Shown here in pieces: positions 26,682 through 35,384 of a DNA stretch of 64,000 bases. Every line of letters starts with the position of its first letter. Positions within the stretch are counted from its first letter, which is position 1. The notes under the pieces were generated by a model. It did no database searches. It was not told the DNA's origin and worked only from the letters and a program-made list of their open reading frames with translations. The DNA is from Caballeronia arationis (lineage in GTDB: Bacteria; Pseudomonadota; Gammaproteobacteria; Burkholderiales; Burkholderiaceae): NCBI RefSeq assembly GCF_001544975.2, contig NZ_FCOG02000026.1, forward strand, positions 1-64,000. The letters run 5' to 3'. The position numbers were made by a program, and so were the translations under genes.

Positions 26682-27590
26682 TCATTCAATGCCGCATTCG
26701 TCTAGCAGCCACTGGCGGAACGCGTTGATGGTCGGCGTCGGGGTGCGCTGCGTGACGAGGAGATAGCCACGCTCGGTCACGACGGGCACGTCGAACAGTC
26801 GCACGAGCTGGCCGGTCGCGATCAGTTCGTCGACGAGCGGCGCCCAGCCGAGCGCGACGCCTTCGCCCATGACCGCCGCATGCGCCACGAACGCGTAGCT
26901 GTTGAACGTGATGCCGCGATGCGCCGGCGGAGAATCGAGCCCATGCGCCGCGAACCAGCCGTCCCACGAGAGCCAGCGGGCGGGCGTCGTCGGCTGGAGA
27001 TGCAGAAGCGGCAGTGCGGCGAGATCGGCGGCCGTGTGCGGCTTCGCGTTGCCCGCGAGGAACGACGGGCTGCAGACCGGCGTGACTTCCTCCGCGAACA
27101 GCTTCACGACCTCGCGCGCGCCCCAGTCGCCGTGCGCATCGCCGAATGCGATGGCGATATCCGCATGATCGTGCGACGTATCGAACACGTTCTGCGACGT
27201 GATGATCTTCACGTCGACGTCGGGCATCAGCGCCTTGAACTGCGAGAGCCGCGGCATCAGCCAGTAGGTGGCGAAGCCGAAATCGGTGGAGAGCGTCAGC
27301 GTGCGCGGCGTGTGGCGCGCGCGAATGTCGGCGGTGGCGAGGCGGATGGTGTCGAGAGCCTGCCGTACCGCTTCGAGGAGACGCGCCCCGTCTTCAGTCA
27401 GCGTGACGCCGCGATGGCCGCGCTCGAAGAGCGCTGCACCGAGCGCCTCTTCGAGCTGAATGACGCGCTGGCTCACGGCCGGCTGCGTCGAGCCGAGTTC
27501 GCGCGCGGCGGCAGTGAAGCTCGCGAGGCGCGCGGCGGATTCGAACATCGATAGCGCCTGCATCGGCGGCAAGCGATCCTGCCTCGGCAT
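26682..27590 (-). CDS. LysR-family regulator of choline sulfate use
   Basis: 302 residues with an N-terminal LysR helix-turn-helix (LPPMQALSMFESAARLASFTAAARELGSTQPAVSQRVIQLEEALG) and a substrate-binding co-inducer domain (TLTLSTDFGFATYWLMPRL to INAFRQWLLDECGIE) of the GcvA-like branch. Its position directly divergent from betC matches the family of putative choline-sulfate-utilisation regulators that accompany betC in many proteobacteria. The inverted repeat at 27600-27613, 10 bp before its start, is a candidate operator. It is probably autoregulated and inducer-responsive; the inducer is not shown by the sequence. Confidence 0.9.
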   Translation of the reverse strand: MPRQDRLPPMQALSMFESAARLASFTAAARELGSTQPAVSQRVIQLEEALGAALFERGHRGVTLTEDGARLLEAVRQALDTIRLATADIRARHTPRTLTLSTDFGFATYWLMPRLSQFKALMPDVDVKIITSQNVFDTSHDHADIAIAFGDAHGDWGAREVVKLFAEEVTPVCSPSFLAGNAKPHTAADLAALPLLHLQPTTPARWLSWDGWFAAHGLDSPPAHRGITFNSYAFVAHAAVMGEGVALGWAPLVDELIATGQLVRLFDVPVVTERGYLLVTQRTPTPTINAFRQWLLDECGIE

Positions 27591-27599
27591 AACTCCCCC

Positions 27600-27613
27600 T
27601 TATGGCCACATAA
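27600..27613. promoter_or_regulatory. Candidate LysR operator between lysR and betC
   Basis: TTATG-GCCA-CATAA, a perfect 5-bp inverted repeat with 4-bp spacer, in the 136-bp divergent region. It lies 10-23 bp upstream of the regulator start and about 115 bp upstream of betC, a normal position for a LysR autoregulatory/activation site. Confidence 0.45.
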
Positions 27614-27726
27614 CGAAATGCCGTCTTCACAGCCCGGATATGGACGGCAATAGTGACGCTCATGGCCGCTTGCGCATCCACGCGGCCATCTGCACTTCTG
27701 TTCGATTCTATTCGAGGCACGCACAC

Positions 27727-29268
27727 ATGCTCAGCACGAAACAAAATATCGTCATCCTCATGGCCGACCAGATGACCCCGTTCGCGCTTGCCGCGCACGG
27801 TCATCGCCTCACGAAGACGCCGCATCTCGACCGGCTCGCGAAGGAGGGCGTCGTGTTCGATTCGGCCTATTGTGCGAGCCCGCTGTGTGCACCTTCGCGC
27901 TTTTCTCTTCTCTCGGGCAAGCTGCCTTCGGCCATCGGCGCTTACGACAATGCCGCCGAGTTTCCCTCGCAGACGCTGACCTTTGCGCACTATCTTCGCG
28001 CCGAGGGCTATCGCACGGTGCTGTCGGGCAAGATGCACTTCTGCGGCGCCGACCAGTTGCACGGGTTCGAGGAACGCCTCACCACCGACATCTATCCCGC
28101 CGACTTCGGGTGGACGCCCGACTGGGAGCACTTTGAAGAGCGTCCGACCTGGTATCACAACATGAGTTCGGTGATCGATGCCGGGCCGTGCGTGCGCACG
28201 AACCAGCTCGACTTCGACGACGAAGTGACCTTCACCACGCGCCAGAAGCTCTTCGACATCGCGCGCGAACGCAACGCGGGCAAGGATGCACGGCCGTTCT
28301 GCATGGTTGCGTCGCTTACGCATCCGCACGATCCGTACGCGATTCCGCAGAAGTACTGGGACATGTATCGCGACGAAGACATCGACATGCCAGTGCATCG
28401 CGATTCGCTCGAAGAATGCGACGCGCATTCGAAACGCCTGCGCTACGTGTGCGAAGCGGACCGCACGCCGCCGACCGACCAGCAGATCCGCAACGCGCGC
28501 CGCGCCTACTACGGCGCGATCTCGTACGTGGACGACCAGTTCGGCTCGATCCTCGAAGCCCTCAGGCAGTCTGGTCTCGATGAGAACACCATCGTGATCG
28601 TCACGTCCGATCACGGCGAGATGCTTGGCGAACGTGGCCTCTGGTACAAGATGACCTTCTTCGAAGGCGGCTGCCGCGTGCCGCTGATCGTGCATGCGCC
28701 AAAGCAGTTCGACGCGCATCGCGTCAGCGCTTCGGTCTCGCATCTGGATCTGCTGCCGACGCTCGTCGAACTCGCTCGTGGCAAGCCGCGCGACGCTTGG
28801 CCCGATTCGCTCGACGGCAGAAGCCTCGTGCCGCATCTGCTGAATGCGCGCGATGCGCACGACGAAGCCATCGGCGAGTATCTCGGCGAAGGCGCGATTG
28901 CACCGATCGTGATGCTGCGGCGCGGGCGCTTCAAGTTCATCCACACGCCGGCCGATCCGGACCAGCTCTACGACGTCGAGGCCGATCCGCTGGAGCGGAA
29001 CAACCTCGCTTCGAACGCGGACTACAAGGCAGAAGCGGCTGCATTCCGCGACGAAATCGCCAGCCGCTGGAATCTCGCTGCGCTGCATGACGCTGTGCTT
29101 CAAAGCCAGCGCCGCCGCCGCTTTCACTTCGACGCGACCACACGCGGCGTAATCCAGTCGTGGGACTGGCAGCCGCACGTCGATGCGAGCCAGCGCTACA
29201 TGCGCAATCACATCGACCTCGACACGCTCGAAGCGATGGCCCGCTTTCCCCCAGTCGCCCATCCCTGA
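27727..29268 (+). CDS. betC: Choline sulfatase
   Basis: 513-residue alkaline-phosphatase-superfamily sulfatase that hydrolyses choline-O-sulfate to choline and sulfate. The N-terminal metal region is IVILMADQMTPFALAAHG. The formylglycine cysteine is C54 in C54-A-P-S-R58, the sulfatase signature, followed by FSLLSGKLPS. The other metal ligands lie in VIVTSDHGEMLGERGLWYK. The C-terminal region ending in RYMRNHIDLDTLEAMARFP is the choline-sulfatase-specific extension. The start at 27727 matches family length. No signal peptide is present, so it acts in the cytoplasm. A choline-type binding protein follows 32 bp later. Confidence 0.96.
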   Translation: MLSTKQNIVILMADQMTPFALAAHGHRLTKTPHLDRLAKEGVVFDSAYCASPLCAPSRFSLLSGKLPSAIGAYDNAAEFPSQTLTFAHYLRAEGYRTVLSGKMHFCGADQLHGFEERLTTDIYPADFGWTPDWEHFEERPTWYHNMSSVIDAGPCVRTNQLDFDDEVTFTTRQKLFDIARERNAGKDARPFCMVASLTHPHDPYAIPQKYWDMYRDEDIDMPVHRDSLEECDAHSKRLRYVCEADRTPPTDQQIRNARRAYYGAISYVDDQFGSILEALRQSGLDENTIVIVTSDHGEMLGERGLWYKMTFFEGGCRVPLIVHAPKQFDAHRVSASVSHLDLLPTLVELARGKPRDAWPDSLDGRSLVPHLLNARDAHDEAIGEYLGEGAIAPIVMLRRGRFKFIHTPADPDQLYDVEADPLERNNLASNADYKAEAAAFRDEIASRWNLAALHDAVLQSQRRRRFHFDATTRGVIQSWDWQPHVDASQRYMRNHIDLDTLEAMARFPPVAHP

Positions 29269-29300
29269 GCACACGACCCCACCCTACAAAGGAAGCCGAC

Positions 29301-30248
29301 ATGAAAAAGCCCTTTGCACAAGCGGTATTCGGCGCGTTACTGCTATGCGCGGCGACGCTCGCATCGGCGGCCGAGCCGGAGGCCTGCACGCAGGTGAGGA
29401 TGGCAGGGCCCGGCTGGACCGACATCGATGCGACCAACGCGATGAGCGGCGTCGTGCTGAAGGCGCTTGGCTACAAGCAGAACGTAGCGAATCTCTCGGT
29501 GCCGATCACCTATCAGGGCCTGAAGAAAGGGCAGATCGACGTGTTCCTCGGTAACTGGATGCCCGCGCAGGCGCCGCTCGTGAAGCCTTTCGTCGACGAG
29601 AAGTCGGTTGAGGTCGTGCGTCCCAATCTGAGCAACGCGAAGTTCACGCTGGCGGTTCCCGAGTATGTGGCCGCGGCGGGTGTCCATACGTTCGCCGATC
29701 TCGCCAAGAACGCCGACAAGTTCGACAGTAGGATCTACGGCATCGAGCCGGGCGCGCCGGCGAACCAGAACATCAAGAAAATGGTCGACGACAAGGCGTT
29801 CGGGCTTGGCGGCTGGAAGGTCGTCGAGTCGAGCGAGACCGGCATGCTCACTCAGGTCGAGCGTGCCGTGCGCGACAAGAAGTGGATCGTCTTCCTCGCG
29901 TGGGAACCGCACCTGATGAACACCAAGTTCAAGCTTACCTATCTCGATGGCGGAGATCGGTACTTCGGGCCGAACTACGGCGGCGCGACTGTCAACACGG
30001 TGGCGCGCTCGGGCTATGAGGCGCAGTGTCCGAACGTCGCGCGTCTGTTCAGGCAGCTCACCTTCAATGTCGATCTGGAAAACGGCGTGATCACCGAGGT
30101 GCTCGACAAGAAGACCAATATCGACATGGCCGCGACCGATGCACTGAAGCGCCATCCCGAGTTGCTCAAGACATGGCTCGACGGCGTGACTACCGCGAAC
30201 GGCGGCAACGGTCTGCAAGCGGTGCAGAGCGCGCTCGGCGTCAAGTGA
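29301..30248 (+). CDS. choX: Choline ABC transporter periplasmic binding protein (ChoX-like)
   Basis: 315 residues; signal peptide about 1-23 (LLLCAATLASAAEP). The OpuAC/ChoX fold reads CTQVRMAGPGWTDIDATNAMSGVVLKALGYK, DVFLGNWMPAQ, AGVHTFADLAKNADKFDSRIYGIEPGAPANQNIKKM and VFLAWEPHLMNTKFKLTYLDGGD. Co-directional with betC at 32 bp and behind a sulfatase gene, it probably delivers choline or choline sulfate. No choV/choW genes are present. It is paralogous to CaiX at 33475-34428, sharing long motifs such as IYGIEPG and a WEPH-x-MN segment. Confidence 0.88.
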   Translation: MKKPFAQAVFGALLLCAATLASAAEPEACTQVRMAGPGWTDIDATNAMSGVVLKALGYKQNVANLSVPITYQGLKKGQIDVFLGNWMPAQAPLVKPFVDEKSVEVVRPNLSNAKFTLAVPEYVAAAGVHTFADLAKNADKFDSRIYGIEPGAPANQNIKKMVDDKAFGLGGWKVVESSETGMLTQVERAVRDKKWIVFLAWEPHLMNTKFKLTYLDGGDRYFGPNYGGATVNTVARSGYEAQCPNVARLFRQLTFNVDLENGVITEVLDKKTNIDMAATDALKRHPELLKTWLDGVTTANGGNGLQAVQSALGVK

Positions 30249-30374
30249 GGAACTGGTCGCAACTGGACAGATTCGCGTCGCAATCGGTCGAGCCGTGATC
30301 AATATGGTCTCTTACTTTTACATCATCGGTGCTTGAGCTTGCCGCTAGGGCTTTTTTGTTCACACCGGTTGATG

Positions 30375-31006
30375 TTTCTGCGCTTTCGTGAAACTTGCTT
30401 TCTTAGTGGTCTATTAGCACTGCCCCTGTCCGGGGCGGCAGTCACTTTCTTTGCTGCTGCAAAGAAAGTAACCAAAGAAAGCAGCTTTTTCAGGCAACAG
30501 TCTTAGGACGGCAACGCACTGGCAATACCGATTGGCCCAGCCCCTAAGTGTCGTCCTCAAAAGACCGAGGGGCTTGGCGCGCGGCACGCACTGTGAAATC
30601 GCGCAGTGAACGAGTTGGCACAGCAGTCATTCATCCGTTTTCGCTTCGCTGGACGAGAGGTACATTTGTCGCGTGGTTGAGGTTCGCGGTCGAGGTTGAA
30701 AACCGCTGGTTTTCGGACGCCCGTCGTCCGAGCGAAGCGCGGACGGATCGGAACGAAGTGCTTACCACTTTGTTGGACTGCGAGGGGTGTCAGTGCGTGC
30801 GCGCGCCAAGTCGCGTCGATGTTTGAGGGCGACACTTAGGCGCTGCACCACTCGGTAATGCGAGTGCGTTGCCGGTTTGTGACTGGTGCCAGAAAAGCTG
30901 CTTTCTTTGCTTACTTTATTTGCAGCAGCAAAGAAAGTAAGTCCCGCCCCGGACAGGGGCAGAGCTAATAGACCACTAAGAAAACAAGTTTCATAGAAGC
31001 GCAGAA
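30375..31006. mobile_element. Foldback (long inverted repeat) element, copy 1
   Basis: About 630 bp, filling most of the 866-bp gap 30249-31114. The left arm (30390-30490) and right arm (30893-30992) are inverted repeats of about 100 bp with only a few mismatches. Weaker complementarity continues inward to about 30595 and 30785 (for example 30543-30561 against 30821-30840). Each arm contains a GCCCC-TGTCC-GGGGC hairpin and a second hairpin around CTTTGC-TGCT-GCAAAG. The centre has a 42-nt block (30615-30656) identical to copy 2 and a GTCCG/CGGAC hairpin at 30726-30744. No transposase and no clear target duplication. A non-autonomous element or intergenic repeat family is the best reading. Confidence 0.75.
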
Positions 31007-31114
31007 GGTCAAAAACCCATACGAGCCATCCCGAGCGAACGAGGGAATTCCGAGCGGCGGGGGCTCGTCCTTGTCCAACGAAACACGCAACGACAGCAGC
31101 AAGGGGATAAGCAA

Positions 31115-32263
31115 ATGAGAAAGGGAAATGCCGCCAGACTCGCGGGACTCGCACTAGCAGCGGGCGTGTCGAGTGCGCCCGCGATCGTTCATGCTCAGAG
31201 CAGCGTCACGCTGTACGGCATTCTCGACGCCGGCATCACCTACGTGAACAACACGGGCGGTGCGCATGTGTGGAAATTCGACGACGGCATTTCGTACGGC
31301 AACCGTATCGGCTTCAAGGGCGTCGAGGATCTCGGCGGCGGCCTTCAGGCGGTCTTCGTGCTCGAGTCTGGCTTTCACCTCGGTAACGGGCAATACGGCT
31401 TCGGCGGCGCAGAGTTCGGCCGGCAGGCCTATGTGGGCCTCAAGAATGCGTGGGGCACGGTCTCGCTCGGTAACCAGCTCGACATGACCGAGGAGTTCGT
31501 CTATCTCTACAACATTTCCGCGTGGGCAAGCGGCTATGCGATCCACCAGGGCGACTTCGACCGCATGAACGGCGACCGCTTGCCGAACTCGATCAAGTTC
31601 CTCTCGAGCGATTTCTCCGGCTTCACGTTCGGCGGCATGTATTCGTTCGGCAACAACGCGGGCGACTTCCATCGGAACAGCGCATGGAGCGTGGGCGCGC
31701 ACTACGCGCGCAACACGTTCAACATCGGTGCGGCCTATACGCAGCTGAACAATCCATTCGGCATCTACGCGTTCGATCCTTACGCGATGATCGGCACGCG
31801 CACTTTCCTCGGCCAGCCGACGGTGTCCGTCGATCCGGCAACCGGCGCGGTGACCGATCTCTATATCGCGAATTCGTTCCCCGTCGACAAGCAAGGCGCC
31901 TTCGCGATCGGCGCGGCCTATACGATCGGCGACGTGATGCTCTCGGGCAACTTCACCTATACGACGATCAAGGGCCTGGGCGTGACGTCGCACATGCAGG
32001 TGTACGAAGGCGGCGCGTCGTACAGCTTCACGCCGGCGCTCGCGCTGTACGGCGGCTACCAGCACACGAGCTTCGAAGGCAATCACTGGAATCAGGGCTC
32101 GCTCGGACTGCACTACCTGCTCTCCAAGCGCACCGACGTCTACATCTCCGGCGACTATCTGCGCGCCTCTGATGGCGTGAACGCGGTGATCGGCTATAGC
32201 TTCACGCCGTCGTCGTCGAATACGCAAAGCGACGTGCGCATCGGCATGCGCCATTCGTTCTGA
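31115..32263 (+). CDS. Gram-negative trimeric porin
   Basis: 382 residues. Signal peptide 1-28 ending in IVHAQ, then SSVTLYGILDAGITYVNN, the standard first strand of beta-proteobacterial general porins. Repeated amphipathic strands include GFKGVEDLGGGLQAVFVLESGF and RQAYVGLKNAWGTVSLGNQ, and the chain ends IGMRHSF with the terminal phenylalanine needed for outer-membrane assembly. The ribosome site AAGGGG lies 8 bp before the ATG. It is placed among choline and carnitine genes and 108 bp from foldback copy 1, so it may serve quaternary-amine uptake, but substrate cannot be told from sequence. It converges on cdhR with 3 bp between stops. Confidence 0.92.
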   Translation: MRKGNAARLAGLALAAGVSSAPAIVHAQSSVTLYGILDAGITYVNNTGGAHVWKFDDGISYGNRIGFKGVEDLGGGLQAVFVLESGFHLGNGQYGFGGAEFGRQAYVGLKNAWGTVSLGNQLDMTEEFVYLYNISAWASGYAIHQGDFDRMNGDRLPNSIKFLSSDFSGFTFGGMYSFGNNAGDFHRNSAWSVGAHYARNTFNIGAAYTQLNNPFGIYAFDPYAMIGTRTFLGQPTVSVDPATGAVTDLYIANSFPVDKQGAFAIGAAYTIGDVMLSGNFTYTTIKGLGVTSHMQVYEGGASYSFTPALALYGGYQHTSFEGNHWNQGSLGLHYLLSKRTDVYISGDYLRASDGVNAVIGYSFTPSSSNTQSDVRIGMRHSF

Positions 32264-32266
32264 GCC

Positions 32267-33250
32267 TCAGTTGATCGCGGCGGCTTCCATCGACTGAGCG
32301 GAAGCCGTCGTGCGCAGTGCGCTGCGGTCGTGCCGCGGACTCGTGCCGAAGCGCGCGCGATACGTGCGCGAGAAATGCGAAGGCGATTCGAAGCCGCACG
32401 CCACGCAGACCGCCATGATCGACATGTCGGTCTGTTGCAGCAATTCGCGGGCGCGTGTGAGACGCAGGCCCAGATAGAAATGCGTCGGCGTGTCCTTCAT
32501 TGCCGAGCAGAAGAGGCGTTCCAGTTGCCGTCGCGTCACGCCGATCGAATCAGCGAGTTCGTCCGGCGAAAGCGGCTCTTCCATGTGCTGCTCCATCACC
32601 CCGATCACCTGGATCAGCTTGCGGCTGTGGATGCCGTAACGCGCCGCGATCTGCATGCGCTGATGATCCGAACGCTGCCGGATGCGCCCGAGCACGAATT
32701 GCTCGGAGACCTGCGCAGCCAGCTCCGCGCCATGACGGCGCCCGATCACGTCCAGCATGAGATCGATCGATGCGGTGCCGCCCGCGCACGTGATGCGCCG
32801 CTCGTCGATTTCGAACAACTCCTCGCTCACTTCGAGCGACGGATAGCGCTCCTTGAATGCCGACGCCGCTTCCCAATGCACGGTCACGCGCTTGTCCTGG
32901 AGCAGACCCGCTTCGGCGAGAATGAAGCTGCCCGTATCGATGCCCCCGAGCGTCACGTTCGCGCGGTCGAGCCGCCGCAGCCATTCGCCCGTCTCGCGCG
33001 TATAGCGCGCAAGCGGCTCGAAGCCCGCGACCACGAACACGGCGCTCGCATCCTTCACGCTGCCGAATGCGCCTTCCGCGTTCAGTGATATGCCGTTGCT
33101 CGCAGCGACCGGTCCACCATCCGCGCTGACAATGTGCCATCGGTACAGCGTGCCGCTGAACCGGTTCGCGACGCGCAGCGGTTCGATCGCCGACATGAAT
33201 CCGATCGACGAGAACTCGGGCAACAGCAGGAAATAGAAGTCTTCGGTCAT
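32267..33250 (-). CDS. cdhR: CdhR-like AraC-family activator of carnitine catabolism
   Basis: 327 residues: N-terminal DJ-1/PfpI-like domain (FYFLLLPEFSSIGFMSAIEPLRVANRF, WHIVSADGGPVAASNGIS) with LGGIDTGSFILAEAGLL, where aspartate replaces the cysteine present in the GbdR paralogue, then an AraC domain (LSPDELADSIGVTRRQLERLF and RARELLQQTDMSIMAVCVACGFESPSHFSRTYR). In Pseudomonas CdhR activates caiX-cdhCAB in response to carnitine. Here it is divergent from caiX across 197 bp, matching that arrangement. The ATG at 33250 is preferred; a TTG at 33277 would add nine residues. Confidence 0.9.
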   Translation of the reverse strand: MTEDFYFLLLPEFSSIGFMSAIEPLRVANRFSGTLYRWHIVSADGGPVAASNGISLNAEGAFGSVKDASAVFVVAGFEPLARYTRETGEWLRRLDRANVTLGGIDTGSFILAEAGLLQDKRVTVHWEAASAFKERYPSLEVSEELFEIDERRITCAGGTASIDLMLDVIGRRHGAELAAQVSEQFVLGRIRQRSDHQRMQIAARYGIHSRKLIQVIGVMEQHMEEPLSPDELADSIGVTRRQLERLFCSAMKDTPTHFYLGLRLTRARELLQQTDMSIMAVCVACGFESPSHFSRTYRARFGTSPRHDRSALRTTASAQSMEAAAIN

Positions 33251-33474
33251 CGGGTGCGCGCGCGGTTTCTTGAACAAGACACGCTAGCAAGCCGAAATTA
33301 GCCGCGCAATCGGGCGTCGCCCGGAGCATCGGGCGAAGGCCGACGGCACGTCGCAGGCAGTCAACTCGCGGTCGCAACCGGTCGCCTGCGCGCCTTTATG
33401 CGGCGGTACTTTCATGCACGGGCAGACAGAACGCCCGCCTCACAGAAACGCAAAGTCAACGGAACCCCGACGCT

Positions 33475-34428
33475 ATGAGACCTCTTTTCAAATCAGTGCT
33501 CGCCAGCCTGTGCATCGCATCGGCGTCGGCCGGCGCGGCCCACGCGCAGGCGAAGGAAGACGAGTCGTGCCGCACCGTGCGCTTCGTCGATATCGGCTGG
33601 ACCGACATCACATCGACGACCGCGCTCGCCTCGGTTGTCTTCGAAGGGCTCGGCTATGCGCCGAAGACGACGGTCGCCTCGGTGCCGATCTCGCTCGCGG
33701 GCCTGAAGAGCAAGCAGATCGACGTGTCGCTCGGCTACTGGTGGCCGGTGCAGCAAAAGGCGGTCGAACCGTTCCTCGAATCGAAGTCGATCCAGAAGAT
33801 CGAACCGCCGAATCTGTCGGGCGCGAAGGCGACGCTAGCCGTGCCGAGCTACGAATACGAGGCGGGGTTGAAGACGTTTGCCGACATCGCAAAACATCGC
33901 GACGAACTCGACGGCAAGATCTACGGCATCGAGCCCGGCAGCAGCGCGAACGCGAAGATCCAGAAGATGATCGACACGAACCAGTTCGGTCTTGGCGGTT
34001 TCAAGCTCGTGCAATCGAGCGAGGCGGGCATGCTCGTGACGGTCGAGCGCGCGATCCGCGACAAGAAGTGGGTCGTCTTCCTCGGCTGGGAGCCGCATCC
34101 GATGAACATCCAGATGAAGATCGACTATCTCTCGGGCGGCGATGAAGTGTTCGGCCCGAACTACGGCGAAGCGCGCGTCTATACGCTGACCAATACCGAC
34201 TTCATCGCGCGCTGCCCGAACGCGGGCAAGCTCGTCACGAACCTGCGCTTCACGACGCAACTGGAGAACCAGTTGATGCAGCCGGTGATGAACAAGGAGC
34301 GTCCCGCCGACGCGGCGAAGGCTTACCTGAAGAAGAATCCGCAGGTGCTCGATGCGTGGCTTGCGGGCGTGAAGACGGTTGACGGCAAGGACGGCTTGCC
34401 GGCGGTCAGGCAGTACCTCGGTCTGTGA
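33475..34428 (+). CDS. caiX: Carnitine periplasmic binding protein CaiX
   Basis: 317 residues, signal peptide about 1-24 ([13 protein letters not shown]). Same OpuAC/ChoX-like fold as the protein at 29301-30248: [69 protein letters not shown] and [24 protein letters not shown]. First gene of the carnitine unit and divergent from cdhR, as in P. aeruginosa caiX-cdhCAB. It works with an ABC ATPase/permease pair not encoded here. 29 bp separate it from cdhC. Confidence 0.9.
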   Translation: MRPLFKSVLASLCIASASAGAAHAQAKEDESCRTVRFVDIGWTDITSTTALASVVFEGLGYAPKTTVASVPISLAGLKSKQIDVSLGYWWPVQQKAVEPFLESKSIQKIEPPNLSGAKATLAVPSYEYEAGLKTFADIAKHRDELDGKIYGIEPGSSANAKIQKMIDTNQFGLGGFKLVQSSEAGMLVTVERAIRDKKWVVFLGWEPHPMNIQMKIDYLSGGDEVFGPNYGEARVYTLTNTDFIARCPNAGKLVTNLRFTTQLENQLMQPVMNKERPADAAKAYLKKNPQVLDAWLAGVKTVDGKDGLPAVRQYLGL

Positions 34429-34457
34429 ATGTAGGACACACAAAGGACGGCGCGAAC

Positions 34458-35384
34458 ATGAACTACGAAGTGATCGTGACCTGCGCGGTAACGGGCGCGG
34501 GCGATACGACGAACAAGCACCCGGCGATTCCGGTCACGCCGAAGCAGATCGCCGAGGCGGCCATCGAAGCGGCGCGCGCGGGCGCCACGGTAGCGCATTG
34601 CCACGTGCGCGATCCGCGGACAGGGCGCGGCAGTCGCGATCCCGCGCTGTATCGCGAACTGATGGATCGCATCCGGTCGTCGGACGTGGATGTCATCATC
34701 AACCTGACCGCGGGCATGGGCGGCGATCTGGAGATCGGAAGGGGCGAAGCGCCGATGCAGTTCGGTGCGGGCACGGATCTCGTTGGCGGGCTGACGCGGC
34801 TTGCGCACGTCGAGGAACTGCTGCCGGAGATCTGCACGCTGGATTGCGGCACGCTCAATTTCGGCGATGGCGACTACATCTATGTATCCACGCCCGCGCA
34901 ATTGCGGGCGGGCGCGAAGCGCATTCAGGAACTCGGCGTGAAGCCTGAGCTTGAGATCTTCGATACGGGTCATCTGTGGTTTGCCAAGCAGATGCTGAAG
35001 GAAGGTCTGCTTGACGATCCGCCCTTGTTCCAGCTTTGCATGGGCATTCCGTGGGGCGCACCGCCGGATACCGGCACAATGAAGTCGATGGTCGACAACA
35101 TGCCGCCGGGGGCGCACTGGGCCGGGTTCGGTATCGGCCGGATGCAGATGCCGATGGTCGCGCAGGCGATGCTGCTCGGGGGGCACGTGCGTGTCGGGCT
35201 CGAGGACAATCTTTATCTCGATCGCGGGGTGCATGCGAGCAATGGGTCGCTTGTGCAACGCGCTGTCGAGATCATCGAGCGGCTTGGCGGGCGGGCGCTT
35301 ACTCCTGCGGAAGGGCGCAGGAAGATTGGGCTGCCTCCGCGGGGGGAGCGGGCGTTGGACCGGCGGGCGTTCAACACCGCTTGA
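34458..35384 (+). CDS. cdhC: 3-dehydrocarnitine cleavage enzyme CdhC (BKACE/DUF849 family)
   Basis: 308-residue beta-keto acid cleavage enzyme. It condenses 3-dehydrocarnitine with acetyl-CoA to give acetoacetate and betainyl-CoA. Zn-binding and family motifs: [97 protein letters not shown] and [26 protein letters not shown]. The TGA at 35382-35384 lies in the sequence CCG-x-TTGATGTTT that also occurs at the left edge of foldback copy 1, so the element boundary may have supplied the stop codon and last residues. Confidence 0.93.
   Translation: MNYEVIVTCAVTGAGDTTNKHPAIPVTPKQIAEAAIEAARAGATVAHCHVRDPRTGRGSRDPALYRELMDRIRSSDVDVIINLTAGMGGDLEIGRGEAPMQFGAGTDLVGGLTRLAHVEELLPEICTLDCGTLNFGDGDYIYVSTPAQLRAGAKRIQELGVKPELEIFDTGHLWFAKQMLKEGLLDDPPLFQLCMGIPWGAPPDTGTMKSMVDNMPPGAHWAGFGIGRMQMPMVAQAMLLGGHVRVGLEDNLYLDRGVHASNGSLVQRAVEIIERLGGRALTPAEGRRKIGLPPRGERALDRRAFNTA

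Noticed and set aside
30548-30826. Open frames within the foldback elements (also 35544-35840 and 35560-35853)
   Set aside because: The two copies show similar peptides only because the DNA is similar; the frames lie partly in inverted arms, use different best frames in the two copies and have no ribosome site.
30762-31154. 130-codon minus-strand frame containing a [22 protein letters not shown]-like stretch
   Set aside because: This peptide is just the translated foldback arm, and the same stretch appears at copy 2 (35875-36186); not a gene.
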